Assembly (NCBI RefSeq): GCF_023638055.1
Contig: NZ_JAKRVY010000005.1
Span: forward strand, 1 to 64,000
Source of the DNA: Natranaeroarchaeum aerophilus
Lineage (GTDB): Archaea; Halobacteriota; Halobacteria; Halobacteriales; Natronoarchaeaceae
Direction of reading: 5' to 3'
Length of the DNA: 64,000 nt
A model generated the notes under the pieces. It saw only the letters and a list, made by a program, of their open reading frames with translations. It was not told the DNA's origin and searched no databases. This document shows positions 27,953 through 37,501 of the stretch, in pieces. A program made the translations under genes and the position numbers. Within the stretch, counting starts at the first letter, position 1. Each line of letters begins with the position of its first letter.

Positions 27953-30676
27953 ATGAGTCTCGACACCGATCGGTTCAACCTCGGCGATTCGGAGTCAGCC
28001 GAGGAGCTTCTCCAGCAGTGGTATCACGTCCCGGCGTTGGGGGTGTTGTTGCTGTTCATGTTCCTGGTCCGGATACAGCCGTACGGGAACTTCGTCCGCG
28101 ACGATCAGGTCTATTTCAGCGGTAACGACGCGTACTATCACTTCCGTGAGACGATGTACGTCGTCGAAAACTATCCGATGACGATGCCGTTTGACCCGTG
28201 GACGCGGTTCCCGTTCGGGACGAGCGCGGATCAGTTCGGGACGCTGTTTGACCAGTTGATCGCAACCGCGATCCTGATCGTCGGTCTCGGCAGTCCGACC
28301 GAGCGTCAGGCGGGCATCGTCTTCGTGCTTGCACCGGCTGTCTTCGGCGTCCTCTGTGCGCTGCCGACGTATTTCATCGCGAAGCGTCTTTCGGGACGTC
28401 TCGGCGGGGTGTTTGCCGTCCTCATTCTGGCGCTACTGCCCGGCATGTTCCTCACACGCAGCACCGTGGGCTTTACCGATCATCACGTCGCGGAAGTGCT
28501 GTTTCAGGCGACGACCATCCTCGCGATGATGATCGCGTTGACTGTCGCCGAGCGAGAGAAACCGGTCTACGAGCAGTTCCTGGATCGGGACTGGGACGGA
28601 CTCGATACCACACTCAAATGGAGCGGTCTGGCCGGGTTCTCTCTGGCGGTGTATCTCTGGACCTGGCCCCCTGCGGTTATCCTGATCGGCATCCTCGGCG
28701 CGTTTTTCGCGGTCGCCCTGTGTATCGAGTACGTGCAGGGTCGTAGCCCCGAACACATCGCTATCGTCGGCGCGGTGAGTCTCACTGTTGGGGCTGTTCT
28801 CTCCCTTCCGGCCGTCGACGAGTTCGCGATCACGAGCCCGTCGACGATGTCGTTGCTGCAGCCGGTCGTTGCGCTGTCGGTTGCCGCTGGCTGTGTCTTC
28901 ATGGCGTGGCTCGCCCGGCAGTGGGATACACGCGAGATCAATACGACAGGCTACCCCATCGCGGTGGGTGGGCTGGTCGTTCTCGCGGTCGCAGTGGTCG
29001 CCGTTGCGTTACCGAGCCTGTTCGACACCGTCTGGAGCCAGGTCCAGAGCCAGCTCCTGCTCGGGCAGTCCGATACCGCGTTGACGATCAGCGAGGCCCA
29101 GCCGACCGCGGAACAGCCTGGCGGCGCAAGCGGGTATCTGATCGACAATTACGCATTCACCTATATTTTCGCCATCATCGCGCTCGTCTGGATGGTCTGG
29201 CAACTGCTGGATGCCAGCCGGTTTCGCGCGGAGGTCCTCCTTGTCGTGGTCTGGACGATCTTCCTGACACTGATGGCGCTGACGCAGATCCGGTATCACT
29301 ACTACCTCGCCGTCGCCGTCGCCGTCCTGAACGGCTGGATTCTGGTTCAGGCGTTCACGCTCCTTGAAATTCCGTCTACTGATCAGCTCTCCGATGTCGA
29401 AACGTATCAGGTGATTGCAATCGTCACTATCGTACTCGTGATCGTCTTTCCGCTTGCCACGGGCGCACTCGGCCTCTCGGCAGTGGGGCAGGCGAATCAA
29501 CAACATCCCGGCGCGGTCGAATACTGGGACGATACGTTCGACTGGATGGAGGGCGATACGCCCGAGCCGGGGACCTTCGGTGACGCCGACGAGGAGATGG
29601 AGTACTACGGAACCTACGATCGGACCGACGACTTCGAGTATCCGGACGGTGCGTACGGCGTGATGTCGTGGTGGGACTACGGTCACTGGATCACTGTCGA
29701 GGGCGAGCGAATACCGACTGCGAACCCGTTCCAGCAGGGCACTGATACCGCCAGCGGGTTCTTCCAGGCACAGTCCGAGGAGCGCGCGGACCTGTTGGTA
29801 GAGGCGCTGCCCGCTTCCGAGCGTCACGACGGGACGATTGCCGAGATGGACGACGACGAGCTCCGCGAGATCCGGGACGACCGGACCGACCAGGAAACTG
29901 GCGAGGACGTCCGGTACGTTACGATCGACGATCAGATGGCGGGCAGCAAGTTCGGCGCGATTACGCAGTGGGCAGCAGCCCCCGACGTGGACGGCGGCAG
30001 CGTGCAGGTCGCCAGCGATGAGTACTACGACTCGATGCTCGGCTCGCTGTACTACGACGACGCTCAGGGGATGGAGGGCTACCGACTCGTCCACGAGAGC
30101 GAGTCGTTCTCGGCCGTCGGTGTGGTTCCCAGTGGTGATGACGAGGCCGTGTGGGCCGAAATTCCTGCGTGGGCACCTAGCTGGGAGCAAGTACCCCAAA
30201 TAGAACAACAGCTGGCACAGCTTGGCTACGAGGTCGGAGAGGATACTCAAATCGTCTCCTCGGTCAAAACATACGAGCGCGTCGAAGGGGCGACGATCAC
30301 TGGTGACGCGGAACCGGGTGAGACCGTTGTCGTGGCAGTACCGCTTGAGGCAAACAGCGATCGGCCGTTCACTTACACCCAGTCCGTCGAGGCTGACGAG
30401 GACGGCTCGTTCGAGGTGACGGTCCCTTACGCGACGGACAACCAGCTCGACACGGAGGATGGTTACACCGATAGCGCGGTGACGGCGACCGACGAGTACA
30501 CCGTGATTGCGGGAGAGGACGTCTCCGCCGAGGCGGTTGCCGAGGCTCCGATCGACGGCGGACAGATCGATCTGTCGGCGTTTGATGAGGACGTTCGCGT
30601 GACCGGCAGCACTGACGTGCCAGAACCCGCAATCTACGACGGCGACGAGCGCCCGGTCGAGTTCGAGCAGGGCTGA
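27953..30676 (+). CDS. aglB: Dolichyl-phosphooligosaccharide-protein glycotransferase
   Basis: This 907-aa STT3/AglB-type oligosaccharyltransferase transfers the lipid-linked glycan to Asn in NxS/T sequons outside the membrane. The N-terminal half has about twelve to thirteen TM segments. An acidic motif GNDAYYH in the first external loop (about residues 58-64) and GFTDHHVAE (about residue 178) supply metal and catalytic residues. The signature WWDYGHW is at about 573-579. The C-terminal ~330 residues are a soluble acidic domain with beta-sandwich-like repeats. The start is ATG 27953; a TTG two codons earlier is in frame. The downstream DUF368 gene begins 49 nt after the stop. Confidence 0.95.
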   Translation: MSLDTDRFNLGDSESAEELLQQWYHVPALGVLLLFMFLVRIQPYGNFVRDDQVYFSGNDAYYHFRETMYVVENYPMTMPFDPWTRFPFGTSADQFGTLFDQLIATAILIVGLGSPTERQAGIVFVLAPAVFGVLCALPTYFIAKRLSGRLGGVFAVLILALLPGMFLTRSTVGFTDHHVAEVLFQATTILAMMIALTVAEREKPVYEQFLDRDWDGLDTTLKWSGLAGFSLAVYLWTWPPAVILIGILGAFFAVALCIEYVQGRSPEHIAIVGAVSLTVGAVLSLPAVDEFAITSPSTMSLLQPVVALSVAAGCVFMAWLARQWDTREINTTGYPIAVGGLVVLAVAVVAVALPSLFDTVWSQVQSQLLLGQSDTALTISEAQPTAEQPGGASGYLIDNYAFTYIFAIIALVWMVWQLLDASRFRAEVLLVVVWTIFLTLMALTQIRYHYYLAVAVAVLNGWILVQAFTLLEIPSTDQLSDVETYQVIAIVTIVLVIVFPLATGALGLSAVGQANQQHPGAVEYWDDTFDWMEGDTPEPGTFGDADEEMEYYGTYDRTDDFEYPDGAYGVMSWWDYGHWITVEGERIPTANPFQQGTDTASGFFQAQSEERADLLVEALPASERHDGTIAEMDDDELREIRDDRTDQETGEDVRYVTIDDQMAGSKFGAITQWAAAPDVDGGSVQVASDEYYDSMLGSLYYDDAQGMEGYRLVHESESFSAVGVVPSGDDEAVWAEIPAWAPSWEQVPQIEQQLAQLGYEVGEDTQIVSSVKTYERVEGATITGDAEPGETVVVAVPLEANSDRPFTYTQSVEADEDGSFEVTVPYATDNQLDTEDGYTDSAVTATDEYTVIAGEDVSAEAVAEAPIDGGQIDLSAFDEDVRVTGSTDVPEPAIYDGDERPVEFEQG

Positions 30677-30725
30677 GCAGCCCGACGCCAACCGTTTTTA
30701 CGCCACTCCCTCTTGTTAGGAGTAG

Positions 30726-31730
30726 ATGCGCGAGTGGCTACCGATCTACTTCAAGGGGTTCGCGATGGGTGTTGCGGATATGGTCCCGGGTGTCTCGGGC
30801 GGGACAATCGCGCTAATAACCGGAATTTACGAACGGCTCGTCACCGCGATTACGACGCTCGATCCACGGCTGGTTACCTATGCGGTCCGCCCCCACGACC
30901 CCGCGGCACGCACATCGTTCGTCGATGGGGTCGACCGGGTGGATCTCGGCTTTCTGCTGGCGCTCGGGGCGGGAATCGGAACCGCCGTCCTCGCCGTCTC
31001 GCGCGTCGTGGGGACAGTCGCCGAGACGTATCCCGCGGCGACAGCCGCGTTTTTCTTCGGCCTGATCGGCGCGTCAGCGGTCGTTCTCGCCGACCAGATC
31101 CGACTCCCTCGCCGTCGATCCATCCCGATCATGACCGCAGGTGTCCTGATCGCTGGGGGCGTGACGCTCGTCACTGCAGGCTCGGTCTCTCACGCGCTTC
31201 CGGTCGTCTTCGTCGCCGGAGCCATCGCCGTCAGTGCGATGGTGTTGCCCGGCGTGTCCGGGGCCTTTTTTCTGCTCGTGCTCGGACAGTACTACTTCAT
31301 GCTCGACGCGCTCAACGGGTTCGTCGACGCGCTGGTTGGCGTGCTTTCGGGGGGCAGTATCACGGAGGTGCTCGCGACAGGGACGGTCGTCGTCACCTTC
31401 CTGACCGGCGCAGTCGTCGGACTGCTTACGGTTGCACACCTCGTCAAGCGTGCGCTCGAACGCCATCGAGCCGAAACGCTTGCCTTCCTCGTTGCGCTCA
31501 TGATCGGGGGACTGTTGCTTCCGGCCCAGCAGGTCACAGCAAACGTTTCAGTAACTGTCACGACGGAGTCAGTCACAACAAACATCGTAGAACCGCTCGT
31601 GCCGATACTTTTCGCTGTGATCCTCGGGGCGGCAGCAGTGCTCGCGCTGGATCGGTTCACTGACGACCTGGAGTACGCCGAGTCAGAGACACCTGATGGT
31701 ACCCGCGAACCGACTGCCGAAAGAGGGTAA
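30726..31730 (+). CDS. DUF368 membrane protein, candidate polyprenyl-phosphate transporter
   Basis: This 334-aa polytopic protein has about nine to ten hydrophobic segments. The DUF368 hallmark is seen at the N-terminus: YFKGFAMGVADMVPGVSGGT (about residues 8-27). A repeat of this type occurs in the middle, AMVLPGVSGAFFLLVLG (about 173-189). Bacterial DUF368 proteins have been shown to move undecaprenyl phosphate across the membrane for reuse. Directly downstream of aglB and on the same strand, this gene is a good candidate to recycle dolichyl phosphate released by AglB; that is inference. Confidence 0.88.
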   Translation: MREWLPIYFKGFAMGVADMVPGVSGGTIALITGIYERLVTAITTLDPRLVTYAVRPHDPAARTSFVDGVDRVDLGFLLALGAGIGTAVLAVSRVVGTVAETYPAATAAFFFGLIGASAVVLADQIRLPRRRSIPIMTAGVLIAGGVTLVTAGSVSHALPVVFVAGAIAVSAMVLPGVSGAFFLLVLGQYYFMLDALNGFVDALVGVLSGGSITEVLATGTVVVTFLTGAVVGLLTVAHLVKRALERHRAETLAFLVALMIGGLLLPAQQVTANVSVTVTTESVTTNIVEPLVPILFAVILGAAAVLALDRFTDDLEYAESETPDGTREPTAERG

Positions 31731-31733
31731 TCG

Positions 31734-32879
31734 CTACCGCCTGGCTTCGAGACGCTGGAACACGAGCGTCGGGAACCGTGGGACGACAGTGGTTGGACGC
31801 CGTCCGTCGGAACTGCTCCTGTTGATGACGGTCCGTTCGAGAATTCCCGTCTCCGCCAGTTCGTAGACGAACCGCTGGACGGTGTTCGGCGAGAGATCGA
31901 TCCGGCGGCCGATCTCAGCCGCGACTTCGCTGATCGTCGCCGCTTCCGGCCCGACCGAGAGCAGTTCGAGCAGTACGTTCCGACGGTTATCCGGCAGGGC
32001 GAGCACGCGTCCGATCTGGATGCAGTCCTCCGGTACCGCCTCCATACCGGCGGTGACGTCGTCGGACGTGATGTGGTCGTGTTCGCTCTCCTGAGCGTGA
32101 ATCGCAGCACCAAACAGCGCGGCGAGAGCGTCGTGTGCGTCCCCGTCCGCCCAGCTTGCAACCTCGCGGGCGACTTCGTGAGAGACGGTCCCACTCGCCA
32201 GTCCGTAGGAAGCCCGTTCGGCGAGCAGATCGACCAGCGCGTGCGTCTGGTAGCGTGGGACGTCGACGACCTCTCCTGACCAGTCGCTGATCCCATCGTT
32301 GTGGATCACAAGGAGACACACTGACGCCTCGACCGGTTCGAGAAGCTCGGTCGCTTCGTCGACCGATAGCCCTCCCTCCTCGATGTGGTCGACTGCGATG
32401 ACGACCGGCCGAGTGCCCTGTATCGTCGCTTCGAGACGCTCCGCGAGTTCGTCGGTTCCGATTCCGCGGCGGGGGACTGGTTCCGACGAAACCGTATCAA
32501 GGATCGCGTGATAGAACTGGAACGCACTGTCGATCTGTCTGGTGTTGACATACGCGAACTGCGCGGCTGGGGCAGCAGAGCCCGACCGGGTCGTCGTTCC
32601 GATCGATCCGCTCGTTTCGGTGAAGCTCTCGTTCAGATGTGAAAACAGTGAGGTGACAATTGCCGATTTACCCGCACCACCTGGACCACAGACTGCGACG
32701 TTTTCAGGGATCGACCCCTCGAAGACAGGACCGAGCGCATCGAGCAGTCGCTCCAGTATCGCCCCACGACCAATCGGCTCCGGGAGGTGTACGGCTGGAT
32801 TCAGCGCACTCTCCTGGGTGATAACCGACTGCGCCGCGGTCGTCTGCTGGCGACGGGCGATCCGTTCGCTCAGATCCAT
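31734..32879 (-). CDS. Orc1/Cdc6-like AAA+ protein
   Basis: This 381-aa protein has the architecture of archaeal Orc1/Cdc6. The AAA+ module contains Walker A GPGGAGKS (about residues 65-72) and a Walker B strand VVIAVDHIEEGG (about 160-171). The middle lid is helical and the C-terminal winged helix carries LSPNTVQRFVYELAETGILER. Walker B has His after Asp instead of the canonical Glu, so ATP hydrolysis may be impaired. No origin-like repeat cluster is visible next to it, so it may be a non-origin paralogue or regulator. It converges on DUF368 with a 3-nt gap. Confidence 0.78.
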   Translation of the reverse strand: MDLSERIARRQQTTAAQSVITQESALNPAVHLPEPIGRGAILERLLDALGPVFEGSIPENVAVCGPGGAGKSAIVTSLFSHLNESFTETSGSIGTTTRSGSAAPAAQFAYVNTRQIDSAFQFYHAILDTVSSEPVPRRGIGTDELAERLEATIQGTRPVVIAVDHIEEGGLSVDEATELLEPVEASVCLLVIHNDGISDWSGEVVDVPRYQTHALVDLLAERASYGLASGTVSHEVAREVASWADGDAHDALAALFGAAIHAQESEHDHITSDDVTAGMEAVPEDCIQIGRVLALPDNRRNVLLELLSVGPEAATISEVAAEIGRRIDLSPNTVQRFVYELAETGILERTVINRSSSDGRRPTTVVPRFPTLVFQRLEARR

Positions 32880-32907
32880 TGACTGTCACCTAACTGTGGG
32901 GTACTCA

Positions 32908-34194
32908 TTATTCTTCCGAGACCAGTGCGGCTTCGAGTACCTCCAGTGGATGTTTGATCTCGTAGCCCGTCCCGTGTTCCATCTGCATCGCGCAGGTTGG
33001 ACATTCGGTCATGCCGACGTCACCTTCGGCATGTTCCATGTGCTCGAACATCTCTTCACCGATCTCCATCGACACCTCGTAGTGTTCCGTTTTCCAGCCG
33101 TAGGTGCCGGAGATACCCGAACAGGAGTCACCAACGTCTTCGGCCATGACGCCGTCGATGTTCTCGATCAACTCGAGCGCTTGCCCGTCGAGACCCTGAT
33201 TCCGCGAGTGACACGGTGCGTGATATGCCAGATCGGGGAAGTCGACTTTCGCGCCCTCGAGTTCGGCTTCGAGATCCTCGTAGATTCGCAGGTACTCCAG
33301 CGCGTCGTAGGTGTGATTCGAGACGTCCTCGATCCCGTCGATGTCGAACAGTTCCGGGTACTCCTGGCGGAGCGCCAGCGAACAGGAGGTACAGGAGGCG
33401 ATAATGTCTGCTCCGTCCTCGATCGCTGCCGTCAGACTCTCGACGTTCGTCTCCGCGTGCCGTCGTGCGTCGCTCAACATCCCGTTAGCGAACATCGGCG
33501 TCCCCGAACACTTCTGTTCGGGAACCATGATCTCGTAGCCCAGCTCCTCGTAGACGTGTACGAGCGCTTTTGCGACTTCTGGGGTGTTGTAGTTCGAGTA
33601 ACAGCCATGGAAGTACGCGACGCGCTTGTCGGGGTTCTGGACCTGTGCACCGCCGCGTTGTTTCCACCACTGACGGAAGGTCGTCGTCGCGAATTCGGGG
33701 AAATCGCGTTCGCTCGGGATTCCAAGCCCCTTTTCCATGACCCACCGGACCGGACCGAAGTTCATCACGAAGGTCGCCGTCCGGGGGAACAGACTCGCAA
33801 GATAGGCGGAGGTCCGGTAGTTCGACAGGATACGGTTCCGGATATACTCCACCGAGAGCTTGCTCATCTGGTTGTCGACGTACTGGCTCCGTGCCGTGTT
33901 GTGCATCTGACTCAACGGGACCTCGGATGGACAGGAGGTATCACACCGGAGACAGTTCGAACAGTCCGTGATCGAGTCGTCGATATCGTAATCGTCCTTT
34001 CGTTTGAGCCGCCACTGTTCGGGACCCTGGAACTTGGGGCCGGGGAAATCGTCGTCGACTTCCGCGACCGGACAGTTCGTATCGCAGGTCGAGCACTTGT
34101 AACAGTCGTCGGAGCCGGGACGGAGATCCATCCCGTCCGTTTCCGCGAACACATCTACCGGTTCGAAATCACTGGGTTGCTGGGAATCACTCAT
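32908..34194 (-). CDS. glpC: Anaerobic glycerol-3-phosphate dehydrogenase subunit C
   Basis: This 428-aa protein has two ferredoxin-type clusters in the N-terminal part: CYKCSTCDTNCP (about 33-44) and CSNCLRCDTSCP (about 78-89). Two CCG-type cysteine domains follow (HGCYSNYN and CSGTPMFANG in one, HAPCHSRNQGL and CSGISG in the other), typical of heterodisulfide-reductase-like electron carriers. GlpC passes electrons from the GlpAB dehydrogenase to the membrane quinone pool. It is last in the glpABC unit, 36 nt after glpB. Confidence 0.93.
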   Translation of the reverse strand: MSDSQQPSDFEPVDVFAETDGMDLRPGSDDCYKCSTCDTNCPVAEVDDDFPGPKFQGPEQWRLKRKDDYDIDDSITDCSNCLRCDTSCPSEVPLSQMHNTARSQYVDNQMSKLSVEYIRNRILSNYRTSAYLASLFPRTATFVMNFGPVRWVMEKGLGIPSERDFPEFATTTFRQWWKQRGGAQVQNPDKRVAYFHGCYSNYNTPEVAKALVHVYEELGYEIMVPEQKCSGTPMFANGMLSDARRHAETNVESLTAAIEDGADIIASCTSCSLALRQEYPELFDIDGIEDVSNHTYDALEYLRIYEDLEAELEGAKVDFPDLAYHAPCHSRNQGLDGQALELIENIDGVMAEDVGDSCSGISGTYGWKTEHYEVSMEIGEEMFEHMEHAEGDVGMTECPTCAMQMEHGTGYEIKHPLEVLEAALVSEE

Positions 34195-34230
34195 TGGAAC
34201 TCACCTCGTCGTCAGGGTCGCACACGTCAT

Positions 34231-35508
34231 TCATACTCGATCACCTGCCAGTTCACCTGCCGCGTATCCTGTCGCCAGGGAGACGCCGGAGCCGGATTTC
34301 TCGCTCGGGAAGTCATAGCCCCCGAGGACACTGCCCGCTGCCCGGAGGTTCTCGTATTCGGGGGCGTCGTCTGCATCGATCGGTCGGAGTTCGGTATCGA
34401 CCGGGACGCCAAAGCGGGCGAACTCGTGATCGTCGAACGCACCGTCCTCGAACCAGTCGTATCGATCGGCTGGATGGGGGACGTGACAGTTGAAGACGGG
34501 TTCGTACACACCCTCCCGATCCGAGTCGATGCCTTTCCCGACCAGGCCACCCGTCGCGAGGATATACTGCTGGGCCTTGTACGGCACTTCCCGACCGGTA
34601 TGGTCGCCAACGACACGATCGATCTCGCCGTTGACCTGTTCGACGTCGACGATCGGGTTGCCAGTCGACACGCGAACGCCGATCTCGTGAAGGTACTCGT
34701 ACAGCCGGTCTTCGAGTCGGAGTCCGGGAAGGCTTGGTGGCCCCATCGGCACCTCGAAGACTGAGGCACCGAGTCGGTCTGCCAGTTCGGCACGAACCTC
34801 GGTCGCGTGATCGTCGCCAAGTACCGCGGGGAAGCCGATCCGCTCGTGGCCGTCGGCGTGTTCTTTCACACGCTCTGCGAGGGCGGTCCGAACTGGCATC
34901 GTCGTGCCGTCGACAGCGACCTCGTCGTCGCGATCGAGTAGATGGGCAAAGCGAGTCACCTTGGCGTCGTCACGAAGGTTGCCAGGGAACTCGATGGTGA
35001 CGCCATCGGTCTCGTACGGGACGCCCGTCGCCGCAAGATGGTCCGCGGCGACCGGGGCGTCGAACTCGATCATCGAGTCGAATCCGACAAACAGCGTATC
35101 ACCGTTCGCGCTTGCGATCCCGGGCGCTGCACTATCCGGATACCGTGCAGTCGGTTTGATCGCTCCGCCATGGGTCGGGACGAGCGCGTTCTTGTCGGTA
35201 TGACTGCCAGCGTACATCTCCCCAGTGGCGTCGTCGAACATGTCTATTCCTGCTCTGACGGCGTCGAGTCCGGCCCGTTCGTAGGGGTGCCCTTCGGGCA
35301 ACTCTGCGATCGCCTCGAACGGATCGACGACGGGTCCATCCCCATCCGGTGTGTAGCCGAGCAGGTCGATCAGTCCGCTGGCCTGTCGCATCGTGGACTG
35401 CTTGTGGGAGACGAGCCGGACCCGGGCACCCTGTTCGTGTGCACCGACCGCGGCGGCGATGCCGGCGAGGCCGCCGCCGATCACCAGCACGTCGTCTTCA
35501 ATCGCCAT
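34231..35508 (-). CDS. glpB: Anaerobic glycerol-3-phosphate dehydrogenase subunit B
   Basis: This 425-aa flavoprotein has an FAD dinucleotide-binding loop at the start, [17 protein letters not shown] (about 7-23). It contains a redox region and a C-terminal [20 protein letters not shown] motif typical of the GlpB family. The ATG at 35508 (MAIEDD) is preferred because an upstream ATG would lie inside glpA and add 31 unrelated residues. The gene overlaps the end of glpA by 11 nt. GlpB links FAD of GlpA to the Fe-S subunit. Confidence 0.92.
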   Translation of the reverse strand: MAIEDDVLVIGGGLAGIAAAVGAHEQGARVRLVSHKQSTMRQASGLIDLLGYTPDGDGPVVDPFEAIAELPEGHPYERAGLDAVRAGIDMFDDATGEMYAGSHTDKNALVPTHGGAIKPTARYPDSAAPGIASANGDTLFVGFDSMIEFDAPVAADHLAATGVPYETDGVTIEFPGNLRDDAKVTRFAHLLDRDDEVAVDGTTMPVRTALAERVKEHADGHERIGFPAVLGDDHATEVRAELADRLGASVFEVPMGPPSLPGLRLEDRLYEYLHEIGVRVSTGNPIVDVEQVNGEIDRVVGDHTGREVPYKAQQYILATGGLVGKGIDSDREGVYEPVFNCHVPHPADRYDWFEDGAFDDHEFARFGVPVDTELRPIDADDAPEYENLRAAGSVLGGYDFPSEKSGSGVSLATGYAAGELAGDRV

Positions 35509-37237
35509 CGTGTCCTCCGTCAGTCGCAACGGCGTCAGCTCCGGTTCCTGTACGCTCGGCGCTGGCGGACTCACCGCCATCGAACGCCGCGAAATCGACA
35601 TCCTGCCCGAGTCGCGCTGGATCGGAATCGGCGTTGAGCGTCGTCGCGTGCAGCGCGTAGTTCAGCATCGCCTGCGAGAGCTGTTCACCCCAGAGTGCGT
35701 GTCGCTCGCCTTTCCAGCGCTCCTGGAACAGTTCGTCGTATGCCTCTCTGGCGATCGCTTCCTCGTACTCGGGGTGTAACAGGTCAGCCATTGCACGGGA
35801 ACAGAAGCCGCCCTGACAGTTCCCCATCGATGCTCGTGTTCGGAGCCGAACCGCGTTGAGATCCGTGCCGGACTGATCGATCGCATCCACAAGTTCCGCA
35901 CGAGTAACTCCCTCACACTGGCAGACGACGGGGTTTGGCCCATCCACATCGAGTACCTCCTCGGTACGACTGCCAAGCCGCTGCTTGCTCCGGCGCGCGA
36001 TCGGGGACCGGAGGCCGAACTGGTCCATCGCATCGTCGAGTACCCCCGTATTCTCGCTGCCGGGCAGCGGAACCTCAGCGGTTCGGCACTCGGCATCGAT
36101 GCCGAGGCGCTCACAGACGTGGTCCGAGAGCTGCTCTGCCATCATCCGATAGGTGGTAAACTTCCCGCCAACGATCGTCGTCATTCCCGGGAGGTCGTCC
36201 CGGTCGTCGTGGTCGAGCAGGAAGAACTGTCGCGTGATATCGGTTGCGTCTTCGGTCCCCGTGTCCGGCGGCTCGTACAGCGGACGGACGCCCCAGAACG
36301 AACGGAGCGTTCGCGACTCGTCTAAAATCGGCACGAGTTCTTTGAGCTCTTCGATCATCAGGTCGACTTCCCACTGTTCTTCGGCGTAGTCCTCGGGATC
36401 CTCCACCTCTTCATCCGTCGTGCCGAGGATAGCGGCCGTCTCGTGTGGAACGATAATATCCGCGTCACCTTTCGGCTTACAGCGGTTGATGACCGTATCG
36501 ACCTGCCGTGCGTTCATCACGGTCATCACCCCCTTGGAGGGGCGGACCTCGATATCGACGCCCGCCATATCGCCGATCCGACCAGTCCACGCTCCGGCGG
36601 CGTTGACGACGTGGTCCGCGTAGATCTTCTCTGTCTGTCCTTCGTTTCCGTGCACGCGCTTGCCCGGACCACTCTCGTGAGTCACCTCGACCCCGACGAC
36701 TTCCCCATCTTCGAGGAGTACATCGGTGACCGGTGCGTGTGTCTCGATGCGTCCCCCGTGATTTTCGGTACTGACGGCGTTGGCGACACACAGGCGGAAC
36801 GGATCGATCGCCCCGTCGGGCACCTTGATTGCGCGCTCGATATCTGTGGCCAGATACGGCTCGACCTCTCTGGCCTCTTCGGGGGAAAGTACTTCTGCAG
36901 GGATATCACACTCCCGACAGCCTTCCAGCTTCTTCTGGAAATACTCGTCCGAGTCCTGTGGACGCTGGACGAATAGACCGCCCGTCATTTCGACGCAGTG
37001 GCTTGCGATATCCCGAAGGATCCTGTTCTCGATGATGCACTCCTTGGCGCTTTCCTGATCCGAGACGGCGTACCGTCCGCCGCTGTGGAGCAGGCCGTGC
37101 ATCCGGCCCGTCGTTCCGTGCGTAAGGTTCCCCTTCTCGACGAGTGTGACGTCGACACCTCGCATCGCGAGGTCGCGCGCGATGCCGGTGCCGGTCGACC
37201 CACCGCCGATGACGAGGACCCCGGTACTGGATTCCAT
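35498..37237 (-). CDS. glpA: Anaerobic glycerol-3-phosphate dehydrogenase subunit A
   Basis: This 579-aa FAD-dependent dehydrogenase oxidises glycerol-3-phosphate to dihydroxyacetone phosphate. The FAD loop [17 protein letters not shown] is at about 8-24. The DAO-type catalytic domain ends near residue 400. It is followed by a BFD-like [2Fe-2S] domain, seen as [14 protein letters not shown] and MGNCQGGFC (about 433-480). The length matches family A subunits. It is divergent from glpK with 264 nt between the two start codons. Confidence 0.95.
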   Translation of the reverse strand: MESSTGVLVIGGGSTGTGIARDLAMRGVDVTLVEKGNLTHGTTGRMHGLLHSGGRYAVSDQESAKECIIENRILRDIASHCVEMTGGLFVQRPQDSDEYFQKKLEGCRECDIPAEVLSPEEAREVEPYLATDIERAIKVPDGAIDPFRLCVANAVSTENHGGRIETHAPVTDVLLEDGEVVGVEVTHESGPGKRVHGNEGQTEKIYADHVVNAAGAWTGRIGDMAGVDIEVRPSKGVMTVMNARQVDTVINRCKPKGDADIIVPHETAAILGTTDEEVEDPEDYAEEQWEVDLMIEELKELVPILDESRTLRSFWGVRPLYEPPDTGTEDATDITRQFFLLDHDDRDDLPGMTTIVGGKFTTYRMMAEQLSDHVCERLGIDAECRTAEVPLPGSENTGVLDDAMDQFGLRSPIARRSKQRLGSRTEEVLDVDGPNPVVCQCEGVTRAELVDAIDQSGTDLNAVRLRTRASMGNCQGGFCSRAMADLLHPEYEEAIAREAYDELFQERWKGERHALWGEQLSQAMLNYALHATTLNADSDPARLGQDVDFAAFDGGESASAERTGTGADAVATDGGHDGD

Positions 37238-37354
37238 CTGTCCTCTGAATCGTGGTACTGTTGTTACTTTACTTTACCGCTGTTTTCGAACCAACGATAA
37301 AGAACATGTGAATACCTATTTCTTCGTAGATATGACGGGTTTTATTGGCGGAAA

Positions 37355-37381
37355 CGCCCCAATTCACGGCAATTGGTGGCG
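37355..37381. promoter_or_regulatory. Inverted repeat in the glpA-glpK divergent region
   Basis: CGCC-CCAATT (37355-37364) and AATTGG-TGGCG (37371-37381) form a near-perfect palindrome with one extra base on the right arm and a 6-nt centre. It lies just upstream of the glpK TATA box and between the two divergent promoters, so it may bind a regulator controlling both. Confidence 0.45.
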
Positions 37382-37390
37382 TCGAGTGGA

Positions 37391-37407
37391 AACATTTATA
37401 ATGAATG
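37391..37407 (+). promoter_or_regulatory. Promoter of the first glpK
   Basis: AACATTTATAATGAATG contains the TATA-like TTTATA about 107 nt ahead of the glpK ATG, which predicts a leader of roughly 75-80 nt, unusual in haloarchaea. Similar elements precede the other two glpK genes. Confidence 0.5.
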
Positions 37408-37501
37408 TACTTGTTGTTTACTGATATCACGGCGCTACGAGTAAAGTGCCGTGGGAACGGACACCGCAAACAACCGAATTCGGACGAAACCAACCGAAAC
37501 C

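Noticed and set aside
29009-30691. 560-codon minus-strand frame opposite aglB
   Set aside because: Shadow frame without motifs inside a strongly supported gene.
32542-34764. 740-codon plus-strand open frame across orc-like, glpC and glpB genes
   Set aside because: Runs antisense through three real genes; no recognised domain or start signal.
37384-37392. AGTGGAAAC near glpK and its reverse complement near aglB (about 27893), resembling part of haloarchaeal origin-recognition boxes
   Set aside because: Only 9 bases match, the adjacent G-string is missing, and no repeat cluster or A/T-rich unwinding region is present.
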